This document shows, piece after piece, positions 52,742 to 61,150 of a stretch of DNA of 64,000 nucleotides; the first letter of the stretch is position 1, and every line of letters begins with the position of its first letter. Made by a program: the position numbers and the translations under genes. Under the pieces are notes generated by a model, which did not search any database, had not been told where the DNA came from, and worked only from the letters and a program-made list of their open reading frames with translations. The stretch comes from Gordonia oryzae (GTDB lineage Bacteria; Actinomycetota; Actinomycetes; Mycobacteriales; Mycobacteriaceae): NCBI RefSeq assembly GCF_003797185.1, contig NZ_RKMH01000015.1:45743-109742 (forward strand). The letters run 5' to 3'.

Positions 52742-54178
52742 TCAGATGTTCATGTACGGCGAGACTGTGCTCCCGTGCTCGTTGACCCGCAGACGCGTGC
52801 CCAGCGAGGGGAAGGCACGTTGCGCACAGTGCTGGCGCTCGCACACACGGCAACCGGCACCGATCGGGGTGATGCGCGCCTGCGGACCGATCTCGAGCCC
52901 ATCGGAGTAGATAACGCGCGCGGCATGTCGTAGCTCGCATCCCATGCCGATAGCGAAGGTCTTGCCGGGTTGGCCGAACCGTGCCGCCCGACGCTCAACG
53001 GTCCGCGCGATCCAGAAATATTCACGGCCGTCGGGCATCTCGGCGATCTGGGTGAGGATCTTGCCCGGTGATCCGAACGTCTCGTACACGTTCCATAGCG
53101 GGCAGGTGCCGCCGGAGGAAGAGAAGTGGAATCCGGTGGCGGACTGTCGTTTCGACATGTTGCCGGCCCGGTCCACACGCACGAACGACCACGGGATGCC
53201 GCGCAGATTGGGCCGCTGCAACGTCGAGAGCCGGTGACAAATCGTTTCGTAGGAAACAGCGTAGAACGCCGAGAGCCGTTCGATGTCGTACCGGAAATCC
53301 TCGGCCGCGCCGTGGAACTGACTGTAGGGCAACAGTGTTGCCGCCGCGAAGTAGTTGGCCAGGCCATACCTGGCCAGCGAGCGGGCCTCGTCGCTGGTGA
53401 AGGTGCCGGCCTCGACGAGTTCGTCGATGAGATCACCGAACTCGAGCAGCGCCAATTCAGTCGCGAGTTTGAAGGCGCGCTGCCCCGACGACAGCGCCGC
53501 AGACACCTCCAGCCGGCGGGTGCCCGGGTCGAACCGGTGCAGCACATAGTCACCCAGGTCCACGCGGCGGACGACGGTGACCCCGTGACGCGTCTGAAGG
53601 CGATCGATGATCTCGCGGCGCACATCACCGGAATGCATTCGCATCCGGGTGGTCATCTCCTCTGCGGCGACGTCGAGTTCGTGAAGGTAGTTGCGGCGCT
53701 GATAAAAGTAGTCGCGCACTTCCTCGTGCGGTGCGGTGATCGCGCCGCGCATTGATCGGTCGCCGCGTTCGTCGGTCGCCGCGGCGAGCTGATCGGAGGA
53801 GTTGCGGTAGCGCCGGTACAGCGTGACCATCGCGTTCGCGATGTCCGGGTGCCCGGCGACCATCGCACTGATCTCTTGCGGGTCGAGTGCGGTGTCGGTG
53901 GCCTCGACGTCGTCGTCGAGCAGCACCTCGCGGAGCTCGGCAACGAGGCGGACGTCGTCTTGGGAGTCGAAGAACCCGGCGTCGACGCCGAAGGTCTCGG
54001 TGATCCGTGCGAGCACCTTGGCGGTGAGCGGCCGCGCATCGTGTTCGATCTGGTTGAGATAGGACGGGGAAATCTCGAGTGTCTGGGCCAATGCCACCTG
54101 CGAGAGGCCGCGCTCTGAACGCAACTGACGCAGGCGTGAACCCACGTAGGTTCGCGCACCCGCATAGGTCTTGGTCAC
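52742..54178 (-). CDS. ramB: RamB-type XRE regulator of acetate metabolism and glyoxylate cycle
   Basis: A 478-residue regulator. Residues about 12-68 are an XRE HTH (LRQLRSERGLSQVALAQTLEISPSYLNQIEHDARP). The middle holds an IrrE/ImmA-like DUF955 remnant region (about 205-290), and the C-terminal DUF2083 domain has the cysteine pattern GGTCPLWNVYETF near 355, GMGCELRH near 411 and GAGCRVCERQHCAQR near 446. RamB in C. glutamicum and Rv0465c in M. tuberculosis control aceA and related acetate genes. Start GTG 54178 has GGAGG six bases upstream. It lies 1.4 kb from aceA with RamB-box-like sequence in the aceA leader. Confidence 0.93.
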   Translation of the reverse strand: MTKTYAGARTYVGSRLRQLRSERGLSQVALAQTLEISPSYLNQIEHDARPLTAKVLARITETFGVDAGFFDSQDDVRLVAELREVLLDDDVEATDTALDPQEISAMVAGHPDIANAMVTLYRRYRNSSDQLAAATDERGDRSMRGAITAPHEEVRDYFYQRRNYLHELDVAAEEMTTRMRMHSGDVRREIIDRLQTRHGVTVVRRVDLGDYVLHRFDPGTRRLEVSAALSSGQRAFKLATELALLEFGDLIDELVEAGTFTSDEARSLARYGLANYFAAATLLPYSQFHGAAEDFRYDIERLSAFYAVSYETICHRLSTLQRPNLRGIPWSFVRVDRAGNMSKRQSATGFHFSSSGGTCPLWNVYETFGSPGKILTQIAEMPDGREYFWIARTVERRAARFGQPGKTFAIGMGCELRHAARVIYSDGLEIGPQARITPIGAGCRVCERQHCAQRAFPSLGTRLRVNEHGSTVSPYMNI

Positions 54179-54282
54179 CGCACGCCTCCGTCGCTCACCG
54201 TCGTCCTCACCGCCCCTGCGACCCGCCCAAGTCGATGCTCCTGATCCGGGGGAGTCGACGAGCTTCAGGGTACGGTGACGGC

Positions 54283-55083
54283 GTGCGGGTAGTGCGCGCT
54301 CATCGGCGCAGGGGGACGGGCTCGGGGCCGGCGGCGCTGGTGGTGGGCCTCGTCGCAGCGGTGACGGTGGCGTGTGGTCATGCGCCGACGACCGTCCCCG
54401 ATCTGGCGGCGGCGCCGGCCGACCTGCTGCTCGACCCGTCGACGTTGCCGGTCGGCTTCACCGCCACCGAGTTGTCGGTGCCTCAGCTCGTCGACTCCAA
54501 CTCCACGCAACTTACCGCCTCTGACTCCACCGAGATCACTCCGCCGCAATGCCGGCCCACCGCCGATGCGAGGCTCAACCCGACCCTGACCGAGGCGAAT
54601 TCGGCGGTGCTGGCCGCACAAGCCTCTTTCGGGGGGCTCGTCGAGCTGGTGACCACACAGATGCGCGACATCGGCGCCGACGTGGCCGTGATGACCGGTG
54701 CCTGTGCGCGCACGCAGACGCGGATCACTACGGGCAACCTCGCCGGGACGAGCATCGTCACCGAGCACACCGAGATGGCCACGCCCGAACTCGGCAAGGA
54801 CTCGGAGAAGGTCGAGCAGATGCTGCTCGTGAAGTCAGCGACGACGACCACTCTGGCGGATCGGTCGGTCCGCACGCGCATCGACTATGTGGGCTACGCG
54901 ATCGTCGCTCGGCCGGGTGGCGCCGCTCCGATCTCGGTGAGTCTGACGGTGTCCGGTGACCCGACCGATGCCGTCGCGCCGCCAGCGGCGCCGCCAGCCG
55001 CCCAGCCCCCGCTCGCCGAACAGGACTTCGTGACGCTGTTCGGCAGTGCGCTGTCGGTGGCCACGGCGGGCCGCAAGGGCTGA
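54283..55083 (+). CDS. Lipoprotein with DUF5642-like sensor domain
   Basis: About 266 residues. A basic start with Arg-rich segment, a hydrophobic stretch and a lipobox (TVAC, Cys31) mark a lipoprotein. The mature part has [18 protein letters not shown] near 45 and cysteines in PPQC and GACART, in the same order as in the lipoprotein at 48483-49244. A Pro/Ala-rich segment ([11 protein letters not shown]) precedes the C-terminus. Start GTG 54283 is chosen so that the signal sequence begins directly. It is divergent from ramB and occupies the position of Rv0466 only roughly; function unknown. Confidence 0.75.
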   Translation: MRVVRAHRRRGTGSGPAALVVGLVAAVTVACGHAPTTVPDLAAAPADLLLDPSTLPVGFTATELSVPQLVDSNSTQLTASDSTEITPPQCRPTADARLNPTLTEANSAVLAAQASFGGLVELVTTQMRDIGADVAVMTGACARTQTRITTGNLAGTSIVTEHTEMATPELGKDSEKVEQMLLVKSATTTTLADRSVRTRIDYVGYAIVARPGGAAPISVSLTVSGDPTDAVAPPAAPPAAQPPLAEQDFVTLFGSALSVATAGRKG

Positions 55084-55142
55084 CGACGGCGCCGCGCCGC
55101 GCCATTTTGCGGTTTCCGCCGGCGTTGACCTTGTCGGCTGCG

Positions 55143-55158
55143 TGTGAAGGTCGTCACA
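55143..55158. promoter_or_regulatory. CRP/GlxR-type cAMP-receptor site upstream of aceA
   Basis: TGTGA-AGGTCG-TCACA matches the consensus TGTGA-N6-TCACA exactly. It lies 60 bp after the lipoprotein stop and 417 bp upstream of the aceA start. GlxR is known to control aceA in C. glutamicum. Confidence 0.8.
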
Positions 55159-55293
55159 TTCCCACGGCCGGACGCGGCCGGCCGGCGCTCACGTGTGTCA
55201 TCGGCCCTCGTATCGAGGGCACCGGAAGGACCGCAGAAAATCCCAGTACGCGCGTACTTTTTTATGCAGCGGACCCGGTCTTCACACGTTGGC

Positions 55294-55312
55294 TTTTGCA
55301 ACATTTGCAAAA
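55294..55312. promoter_or_regulatory. Possible RamB boxes in the aceA leader
   Basis: TTTTGCAACATTTGCAAAA contains ATTTGCAAAA, close to the RamB consensus (AATTTGCAAA type), and is itself nearly palindromic. A weaker relative, TTCGCAAAAGT, occurs at 55417-55427. The ramB gene is 1.1 kb upstream. Confidence 0.6.
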
Positions 55313-55574
55313 CCGGAGCGAATCGTGGCCAGTGTTCACAGCGCAAACCTTACTGGACCTGCGGCTTTGCCCTGTGTCACTCTTGATTGCAGACACAACC
55401 GGACCACTTCGGCGAGTTCGCAAAAGTGACGGCGGCCTTCCGATCGCGGCCATCGATTGCATCACTCTCCGAATCCGGGCGTCTGTCAGCAAGGGATTCG
55501 GCTCGGTGTCACGCACGGGCCGGACCACCATCGGTCACGTCGGGCCGAGTAGTACAACGAAAGCGAAGTGGCTA

Positions 55575-56861
55575 ATGAGCAACGTCGGAAAGCCCCGTAC
55601 CGCCGCGGAGATCCAGCAGGACTGGGACACCAACCCGCGCTGGAAGGGCATCACCCGCGAATACACCGCCGACCAGGTCGTCGAGCTGCAGGGCTCGGTT
55701 GTGGAGGACCCCACCCTGGCCCGTCGTGGCGCCGAAATCCTCTGGGAGGGTGTCAACGGCGACAACTACATCAACGCGCTCGGTGCCCTCACCGGCAACA
55801 TGGCCGTCCAGCAGGTGCGCGCCGGCCTCAAGGCCATCTACCTCTCCGGCTGGCAGGTCGCCGGTGACGCGAACCTCTCCGGTCATACCTACCCCGATCA
55901 GTCGCTCTACCCGGCCAACTCTGTGCCGTCGGTCGTGCGTCGCATCAACAACGCGCTGCTGCGCGCCGATGAGATCGCCAAGGTTGAGGGCGACACCTCG
56001 GTCGACAACTGGGTCGTGCCGATCGTCGCCGACGGCGAGGCCGGCTTCGGCGGCGCGCTCAACGTCTACGAGTTGCAGAAGGCCATGATCGCCGCGGGTG
56101 CCGCCGGCACCCACTGGGAGGATCAGCTCGCCTCGGAAAAGAAGTGCGGCCACCTCGGTGGCAAGGTGCTCATCCCCACCCAGCAGCACATCCGCACCCT
56201 GACCTCGGCTCGCCTGGCCGCCGATGTCGCCGGCGCGCCGACCGTCGTCATCGCCCGCACCGATGCCGAGGCCGCGACCCTGATCACCTCCGACGTGGAC
56301 GATCGCGACAAGCCGTTCCTCGATGGGACCCGCACCGCGGAGGGCTTCTACGGCGTGAAGAAGGGCATCGAGCCCTGCATCGCCCGCGCCAAGGCCTACG
56401 CCCCGTACTCCGACCTGATCTGGATGGAGACCGGCAAGCCCGACTTGGAGCTGGCTCGCAAGTTCGCCGAGGCCGTCAAGAGCGAGTTCCCGGACCAGTT
56501 GCTGGCCTACAACTGCTCGCCGTCGTTCAACTGGAAGCAGCACCTCGACGACGCGACCATCGCGAAGTTCCAGAACGAGCTCGGCGCCATGGGTTTCAAG
56601 TTCCAGTTCATCACGCTGGCCGGGTTCCACGCCCTCAACTACTCGATGTTCGATCTGGCCTACGGCTACGCCCGCAACCAGATGAGTGCCTACGTCGAGC
56701 TCCAGGAGCGCGAGTTCGCCGCCGAGGAGCGCGGTTACACCGCCACCAAGCACCAGCGTGAGGTCGGTGCCGGATACTTCGACAAGATCGCCACCACCGT
56801 CGATCCCAATACCTCGACCGCAGCCCTCAAGGGCTCGACCGAGGAAGGTCAGTTCCACTAG
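55575..56861 (+). CDS. aceA: Isocitrate lyase (glyoxylate cycle)
   Basis: A 428-residue enzyme that splits isocitrate to glyoxylate and succinate, allowing growth on acetate and fatty acids; mycobacterial Icl1 also acts as methylisocitrate lyase. The catalytic KKCGH is at residues 189-193, with Cys191 at the same number as in M. tuberculosis Icl1. WQVAGDAN near 93, [10 protein letters not shown] near 151 and NCSPSFNW near 313 are intact. Start ATG 55575 gives the canonical N-terminus; the much longer frame is open only by chance. The leader of almost 500 bp holds GlxR- and RamB-type sites. A hairpin terminator follows. Confidence 0.98.
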   Translation: MSNVGKPRTAAEIQQDWDTNPRWKGITREYTADQVVELQGSVVEDPTLARRGAEILWEGVNGDNYINALGALTGNMAVQQVRAGLKAIYLSGWQVAGDANLSGHTYPDQSLYPANSVPSVVRRINNALLRADEIAKVEGDTSVDNWVVPIVADGEAGFGGALNVYELQKAMIAAGAAGTHWEDQLASEKKCGHLGGKVLIPTQQHIRTLTSARLAADVAGAPTVVIARTDAEAATLITSDVDDRDKPFLDGTRTAEGFYGVKKGIEPCIARAKAYAPYSDLIWMETGKPDLELARKFAEAVKSEFPDQLLAYNCSPSFNWKQHLDDATIAKFQNELGAMGFKFQFITLAGFHALNYSMFDLAYGYARNQMSAYVELQEREFAAEERGYTATKHQREVGAGYFDKIATTVDPNTSTAALKGSTEEGQFH

Positions 56862-56892
56862 GACTCGACTGTCCGCGATTGTGCGTACCAGA

Positions 56893-56926
56893 CAGGCGGC
56901 CCGCGACTCACGTTGCGGGCCGCCTG
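56893..56926 (+). terminator. Hairpin terminator after aceA
   Basis: Perfect 12-bp arms CAGGCGGCCCGC and GCGGGCCGCCTG around a 10-base loop, 32 bp after the aceA stop. Confidence 0.9.
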
Positions 56927-57042
56927 TTCCCGTAGGAGCGGCGTCGTCGCCCCCCGTGGGTCACGCCTCGCTGTCGAAGTTCGTTGTCGTGTAGCTACAT
57001 CGAGTGCTGGGTTCTGCTTGATCTGTTGCCAGGAGTGCTGCA

Positions 57043-57927
57043 ATGTCCGGTGAGGTCGTCTCGCGCGTGGGCGTCGTCGGCGCGGGGCAGATGGGTGCCG
57101 GGATCGCCGAGGTGTGCGCTCGCGCCAACGCCGACGTCCTGGTCTATGAGGCCACGCGGGAACTGACCAGTGCCGGGCGGTCGCGCATCCTGCGCTCCCT
57201 CGACCACGGTGTGTCGAGCGGCAAGCTGACCGAGCGCGAACGCGAACAAGCCTCGTGCCGACTGCGATTCACCTCCGATCTCGGGGATTTCGCCGATCGG
57301 CAGATCGTGTGCGAGGCGATCGTCGAGGACGAAATGGCCAAGACCCAGGTCTTCGCGCGCCTCGACAGGGTCGTCACCGACGCTGATGCGGTGCTCGCCT
57401 CCACTACGTCGTCGATCCCGATCACGAAGCTGGGCATGGCAACCCACTGCGCCGGCCGGGTGATCGGCATGCACTTCTTCAACCCGGTGCCGGTACTGCC
57501 GCTCGTCGAACTGGTTACCACAGTGGAGACCGCGACCGAGGTGAGCAAGCGCGCCGAGACCTTTGCCCACAACGTGTTGGGCAAACAGGTGATCCGATCG
57601 GCCGATCGCTCCGGGTTTGTCGTCAACGCGCTGCTCGTGCCGTATCTGTTGTCGGCGATCCGGATGGTCGACACCGGTTTCGCGACCGTGGAGGACATCG
57701 ACAAGGGCATGGTGCTCGGTTGTGCGCACCCGATGGGTCCGATGCGGCTGGCCGACCTCGTCGGCCTCGACACCGTCAAGGCGATCGCCGATTCGATGTA
57801 CGACGAATTCAAGGAACCGCTCTACGCGGCACCACCGCTGTTGTTGCGGATGGTCGAGGCAGGTCGGATCGGCAAGAAGGCCGGTCGTGGTTTCTACTCC
57901 TACCCCGAAGGGGTCGCCGGCTCGTAG
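57043..57927 (+). CDS. fadB2: 3-hydroxybutyryl-CoA dehydrogenase
   Basis: A 294-residue NAD(P)-dependent 3-hydroxyacyl-CoA dehydrogenase that interconverts acetoacetyl-CoA and 3-hydroxybutyryl-CoA. The dinucleotide site GAGQMGAGIAEVCA starts at residue 13. HFFNPVPVLPLVELV near 144 holds the catalytic His, and the C-terminal domain carries GFVVNALLVPYLLSAI and GCAHPMGPMRLADLVGLD. It follows aceA as fadB2 (Rv0468) follows icl1 in M. tuberculosis. The product can feed acetyl-CoA into the shunt. Its own promoter is likely because a terminator separates it from aceA. Confidence 0.95.
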   Translation: MSGEVVSRVGVVGAGQMGAGIAEVCARANADVLVYEATRELTSAGRSRILRSLDHGVSSGKLTEREREQASCRLRFTSDLGDFADRQIVCEAIVEDEMAKTQVFARLDRVVTDADAVLASTTSSIPITKLGMATHCAGRVIGMHFFNPVPVLPLVELVTTVETATEVSKRAETFAHNVLGKQVIRSADRSGFVVNALLVPYLLSAIRMVDTGFATVEDIDKGMVLGCAHPMGPMRLADLVGLDTVKAIADSMYDEFKEPLYAAPPLLLRMVEAGRIGKKAGRGFYSYPEGVAGS

Positions 57928-57969
57928 CGCGCTGTGGGCCGCTGTCTTGCTATGACCGTGCTAACAAAG

Positions 57970-57987
57970 CGCTTGCAATTGCTAGCG
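57970..57987. promoter_or_regulatory. Near-perfect palindrome in the hbhA upstream region
   Basis: CGCT-T-GCAATTGC-T-AGCG: an 18-bp palindrome with one mismatched pair, centred on GCAATTGC, in an unusually AT-rich stretch about 150 bp before hbhA. It looks like a promoter operator, possibly for a TTGCAA-binding regulator. Confidence 0.5.
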
Positions 57988-58129
57988 AAGAGTGGATACT
58001 AGTAGATGGAAGCGCCGCAACACCGATGATCGCGACCAGTTTTCACCGTCCCGACGGTCATTCGCTGATCTCGAGAATCGACATTCGTTGCGCTGCTGAA
58101 CTTATGACAACCCCCTCAAGGAGGCCGAA

Positions 58130-58903
58130 ATGAGCACCGCCGAACGAACCCTGGCAAACCCCTTCTATGCAGTCGTCGGCGCGGGCGATCTGGCCATCGC
58201 GCAGGTAACCGACGCCGTCGCGCAGCTGCGCGAGCGGACCGAAGCCGCCACCGAGACCGCGAGCACCCGCTTCGAGGAGACCAAGAGCCGGTTGAACAGC
58301 CTGCCCGATGAGGTCCCGAGCATCGACGAGCTGCGCGCCAAGCTGAATCCCGAAGAACTGCGCAAGGTTGCCGAGCCCTATGTCGAGCTGGCCACCACCT
58401 TCTACAACTCGCTCGCCGAGCGCGGCGAGGAGACCCTCGAACGTCTGCGTCAGCAGCCGCTGGTCCAAGAGGGTCTGACACGCGCCGAGAAGACCTATAA
58501 CGACGCGGTCGACCTCACCGAGGACGCCCTCGGGGTCGTCTCGACTCAGACCCGCTCGGTCGGCGAGCAGGCCGCCAAGATCGCCGGACTTGTTGGAGCC
58601 CGCGTCGGTGAGGCAGGCGACGCACTCGACGACGCCGCCGACGCCATCGGTGGCAAGATCGATGAGGCTGCACTCGAGGCTGGCGAGAAGCTCGACGAGG
58701 CCGCCGAGGCCGTCACCGAGGCCGGCGAGATCGTCAAGGCGCAGGCCGCGACCGCCGCATCCAAGATCGACGGCGCGGCAGGCACTGTGGAGAGCAAGGC
58801 GCGCACCGCTAACGACTCGCCCGCCAAGAAGATCGCCGCCGCCAAGAAGGCCCCGGCGAAGAAGGCCCCGGCCAAGAAGGCGCCCGGTCGCGCGACCAGC
58901 TGA
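58130..58903 (+). CDS. hbhA: Heparin-binding hemagglutinin-like protein (HbhA)
   Basis: A 257-residue protein. Residues about 5-130 form a long alpha-helical coiled-coil region (VTDAVAQLRERTEAATETASTRFEETKSRLNSLP), the middle is a helical Ala/Glu-rich repeat (GEKLDEAAEAVTEAGEIVKAQ), and the last 40 residues are a lysine/alanine/proline tail (KKAPAKKAPAKKAP), the heparan-sulfate-binding signature of mycobacterial HbhA. In mycobacteria HbhA is surface-exposed, methylated on the lysines, and also linked to lipid inclusions. AAGGAGG precedes the ATG. The position after fadB2 matches the M. tuberculosis region. It is longer than Rv0475 (199 aa) because of the extended middle. Confidence 0.9.
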   Translation: MSTAERTLANPFYAVVGAGDLAIAQVTDAVAQLRERTEAATETASTRFEETKSRLNSLPDEVPSIDELRAKLNPEELRKVAEPYVELATTFYNSLAERGEETLERLRQQPLVQEGLTRAEKTYNDAVDLTEDALGVVSTQTRSVGEQAAKIAGLVGARVGEAGDALDDAADAIGGKIDEAALEAGEKLDEAAEAVTEAGEIVKAQAATAASKIDGAAGTVESKARTANDSPAKKIAAAKKAPAKKAPAKKAPGRATS

Positions 58904-58929
58904 GCTGACCCACGCTGATACGAATTCCC

Positions 58930-58963
58930 AACGTCCCCTACGGCTTCGGCCGTGGGGGACGTT
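58930..58963 (+). terminator. Hairpin terminator after hbhA
   Basis: Arms AACGTCCCC and GGGGACGTT, with an inner ACGGC...GCCGT stem, 26 bp after the stop codon. Confidence 0.88.
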
Positions 58964-59005
58964 GTCTGTCGGGTCGCAGTCTGTCGGGTCGCAGTCTGTC
59001 GGGTC
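58964..59005. repeat. 15-bp tandem repeat at the 3' end of the XRE-cupin gene
   Basis: GTCTGTCGGGTCGCA twice exactly, then GTCTGTCGGGTC, between the hbhA terminator and the stop of the cupin regulator. Two exact units with a partial third suggest recent slippage. Confidence 0.8.
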
Positions 59006-59549
59006 ATTGTGGATCGGGGGTGGTGGGTGTCTCGGGTGAGTCGATGGTGAGCACCGCCAGCGCGCCGTCGTCACTTCGGTAGCTGTGGTCGGAATCCGAG
59101 ATCCACTGCAGGGATCGGCCGGGTCCGGCGGTGTTCTCGGCCCCGAGTGGGCCGGCGGTGATGTGCCCGCGTACCACCCGGACATGCTCGACGACGCCGA
59201 CTCCGTGGGCACGTGAAGTCGTGGTGCCGCCCGGATGGACCGCGAGCCAGAACACTTCGGTGGTGGCACCGCCGGGATGATGCTCGACGTGCAGAAGTCG
59301 CGCCGAGAGGTACGGGCCTGAGCCCTCGGTGCCGGACTCCTCGCCGAGTAACGCGGTCAGCGGTACCCCGAGCGGGCCGGCGACGGCGTAGAGAGTGTCG
59401 AGAGTCGGGTTGCGCCTTCCGGATTCGAGCTCGGACAGCGATCCCTTGCCAACGCCGGCGGCACGGGCGAGTGCTGACAGGCTCATGCCCCGCCGCTCGC
59501 GGGCTGCGGTGATACGAGCGCCGACCGCAGATTTCGCCGGATGTTCCAT
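59004..59549 (-). CDS. XRE-cupin transcriptional regulator
   Basis: A 181-residue regulator: an XRE HTH at about 10-65 (ITAARERRGMSLSALARAAGVGKGSLSELESGRRNPT) followed by a cupin ligand domain at about 80-175 (HHPGGATTEVFWLAVHPGGTTTSRAHGVGVVEHVRVVRGHITAG). Such regulators commonly control an adjacent transporter or catabolic gene with a small-molecule or metal effector. It is divergent from the BenE-type transporter with only 29 bp between starts; both promoters and an AACG-ATAG-CGTT palindrome lie there. Confidence 0.88.
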   Translation of the reverse strand: MEHPAKSAVGARITAARERRGMSLSALARAAGVGKGSLSELESGRRNPTLDTLYAVAGPLGVPLTALLGEESGTEGSGPYLSARLLHVEHHPGGATTEVFWLAVHPGGTTTSRAHGVGVVEHVRVVRGHITAGPLGAENTAGPGRSLQWISDSDHSYRSDDGALAVLTIDSPETPTTPDPQ

Positions 59550-59555
59550 AAACAG

Positions 59556-59567
59556 AACGATAGCGTT
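59556..59567. promoter_or_regulatory. Small palindrome in the XRE-cupin/transporter spacer
   Basis: AACG-ATAG-CGTT lies in the 29-bp gap between the two divergent starts. A good position for an operator of the XRE-cupin regulator, but arms are only 4 bp. Confidence 0.4.
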
Positions 59568-59578
59568 ATGGTGGCCCG

Positions 59579-60814
59579 ATGACCACCTCTCCGGCGTCGT
59601 CGTCGATCACCGAACCGATCACCGCAGGAATCATCACTGCGCTGGTCGGCTTCACGTCGTCGTTTGTCGTGGTGGTCGCCGGGTTGCGTGCGGTCGGCGC
59701 CGATCCCGGACAGGCGGCGTCGGGTCTGCTCGCGCTCACCGTAACCTTCGCGATCGGGATGCTCGTCCTGTGCGTGGTCACGCGCAGACCGATAACCCTG
59801 GCCTGGTCGACTCCGGGAGCTGCGATGCTGGTGGCCGCCGGCGCGGACTATCACGCCGGTTGGCGGGCTGCGGTCGGAGCCTTTCTGGTCGTAGGAATGC
59901 TGATCCTGGCGACGGGGCTGATCCCGGCTCTGGGTGATCTGATCGGCCGGATACCTGCTCCGATCGCACAGGCGATGCTGGCCGGTGTTCTGTTGACGCT
60001 GTGTCTGGCACCTATGAAATCGCTTGCCGCGCAGCCACTGCTGACGCTGCCGATCCTCGCCGTGTGGCTCATCGCGACTCGATGGCTGACCCGCTGGGCG
60101 TTGCCGCTGGCGTTGGTGACCGCCCTCGTCGTGATCTGCAGCTACGTCGCGGTGCACGGTGTGGGTGTGACGACGCAGTGGTGGCCGCACATCGCCTGGA
60201 CCACTCCGAAATTCGATGTGTCGGTGATCGTCGGGTTGGCCATTCCGCTTTACGTGGTGACGATGGCGTCGCAGAATGTTCCCGGCGTGGCGGTGTTGAA
60301 ATCTTTCGGATATGAAACACCCTGGCGTCCTGCGATGTTCGTGACCGGGATGGGTACGGTCATCGGCGCACCGTTCGGTGGGCATGCCATCAACCTGGCG
60401 GCGTTGTCGGCGGCGCTGGCAGCGGGCGAGGAGGCGGGCACCGACCGAGCCCGTCGATGGATCGCAGGTGTGTCCGGCGGCATCAGCTATCTGGTGCTGG
60501 CGTTGGCTTCCGGAGCGCTGGTCACGATCACTGCGCTTGCGCCACCGGGACTGCTGGAGGCCGTGGCCGGGCTCGCGCTGCTGGCTACGTTCGCCAATGC
60601 TCTACTTGGTGCGTTCACCCACAACGAATTTCGGATCGCGTCGGGTCTGACGTTCGTCACCGCAGCTGCGGGCGTGACGTTCTGGGGGATCAGCGGCGCC
60701 TTCTGGGCCATCGTCGTAGGGCTTGTGTCCCACGGTGTGCTGCGTCGTCGAGGGTCAGCGTCCGGACCCGACGGGCATCGCGGAGTTGAGGATCGCGAGC
60801 GTAGCGCTCAGTGA
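59579..60814 (+). CDS. benE: BenE-family benzoate:H+ symporter-type transporter
   Basis: A 411-residue inner-membrane carrier with about eleven or twelve transmembrane helices. GFTSSFVVVVAGLRAVGA near 22, LAWSTPGAAMLVAAG near 73 and GAPFGGHAINLAALSAALAAGEEAG near 262-286 match the BenE family, which imports benzoate and related aromatic acids with protons. The C-terminus is hydrophilic. No benzoate degradation genes are in view, so the substrate is inferred from family only. Probably regulated by the divergent XRE-cupin protein. Confidence 0.88.
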   Translation: MTTSPASSSITEPITAGIITALVGFTSSFVVVVAGLRAVGADPGQAASGLLALTVTFAIGMLVLCVVTRRPITLAWSTPGAAMLVAAGADYHAGWRAAVGAFLVVGMLILATGLIPALGDLIGRIPAPIAQAMLAGVLLTLCLAPMKSLAAQPLLTLPILAVWLIATRWLTRWALPLALVTALVVICSYVAVHGVGVTTQWWPHIAWTTPKFDVSVIVGLAIPLYVVTMASQNVPGVAVLKSFGYETPWRPAMFVTGMGTVIGAPFGGHAINLAALSAALAAGEEAGTDRARRWIAGVSGGISYLVLALASGALVTITALAPPGLLEAVAGLALLATFANALLGAFTHNEFRIASGLTFVTAAAGVTFWGISGAFWAIVVGLVSHGVLRRRGSASGPDGHRGVEDRERSAQ

Positions 60815-61150
60815 CTTGTGAGCCAATGCCGACAGGCAGCCGAAGGTGGGTGACCAGACTCGGAATGAAGCGCACTACCTCCCGCCCGGTGGCGCTCTCA
60901 CCTCGCGGCCGTCGGATGGTTGCGCGTTCGGGCGATTCCCATCCGGTGGTCTTCCCACTCCGATGGTCGAGGTGCCGAGGAGCGACAGCGACGGGCCTCG
61001 AGACCTGTTGTGCCGAGAGGGTTCCGGGCTAAAAACGCTCGAATACCTCGACCATCGGGTGGGGATTATCCCTATGGAGTTCTCAAAGATCAGATGCGGT
61101 CCCGGCCGTACCGGGTGCAGGGAATCAGGTAGTAGCGGAGGCGCTTCGGG
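60815..61150. other. Intergenic region with repeats beside the 13E12 gene
   Basis: About 335 bases with no supported gene. It contains the dispersed repeat described separately, its inverted half at 61045-61056, and the 3' flank (GCAGGGAATCAGGTAGT) that is duplicated near 43117. Confidence 0.5.
60962..61056. repeat. Dispersed repeat with inverted ends beside the 13E12 gene
   Basis: GATGGTCGAGGT at 60962-60973 and its exact reverse complement ACCTCGACCATC at 61045-61056 bound a 95-bp unit. The left part (60962-61005) continues to GGGCCTCGAGACC, a form related to 42938-43000 and, in reverse, to 62639-62678. Confidence 0.8.

Noticed and set aside
55107..55574. N-terminal extension of AceA by 156 codons
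   Set aside because: The extension has no homology, contains the GlxR and RamB sites, and the ATG at 55575 gives the normal isocitrate lyase start.
55572..56858. 428-codon open frame antisense to aceA
   Set aside because: Exact shadow of aceA with low-complexity composition.
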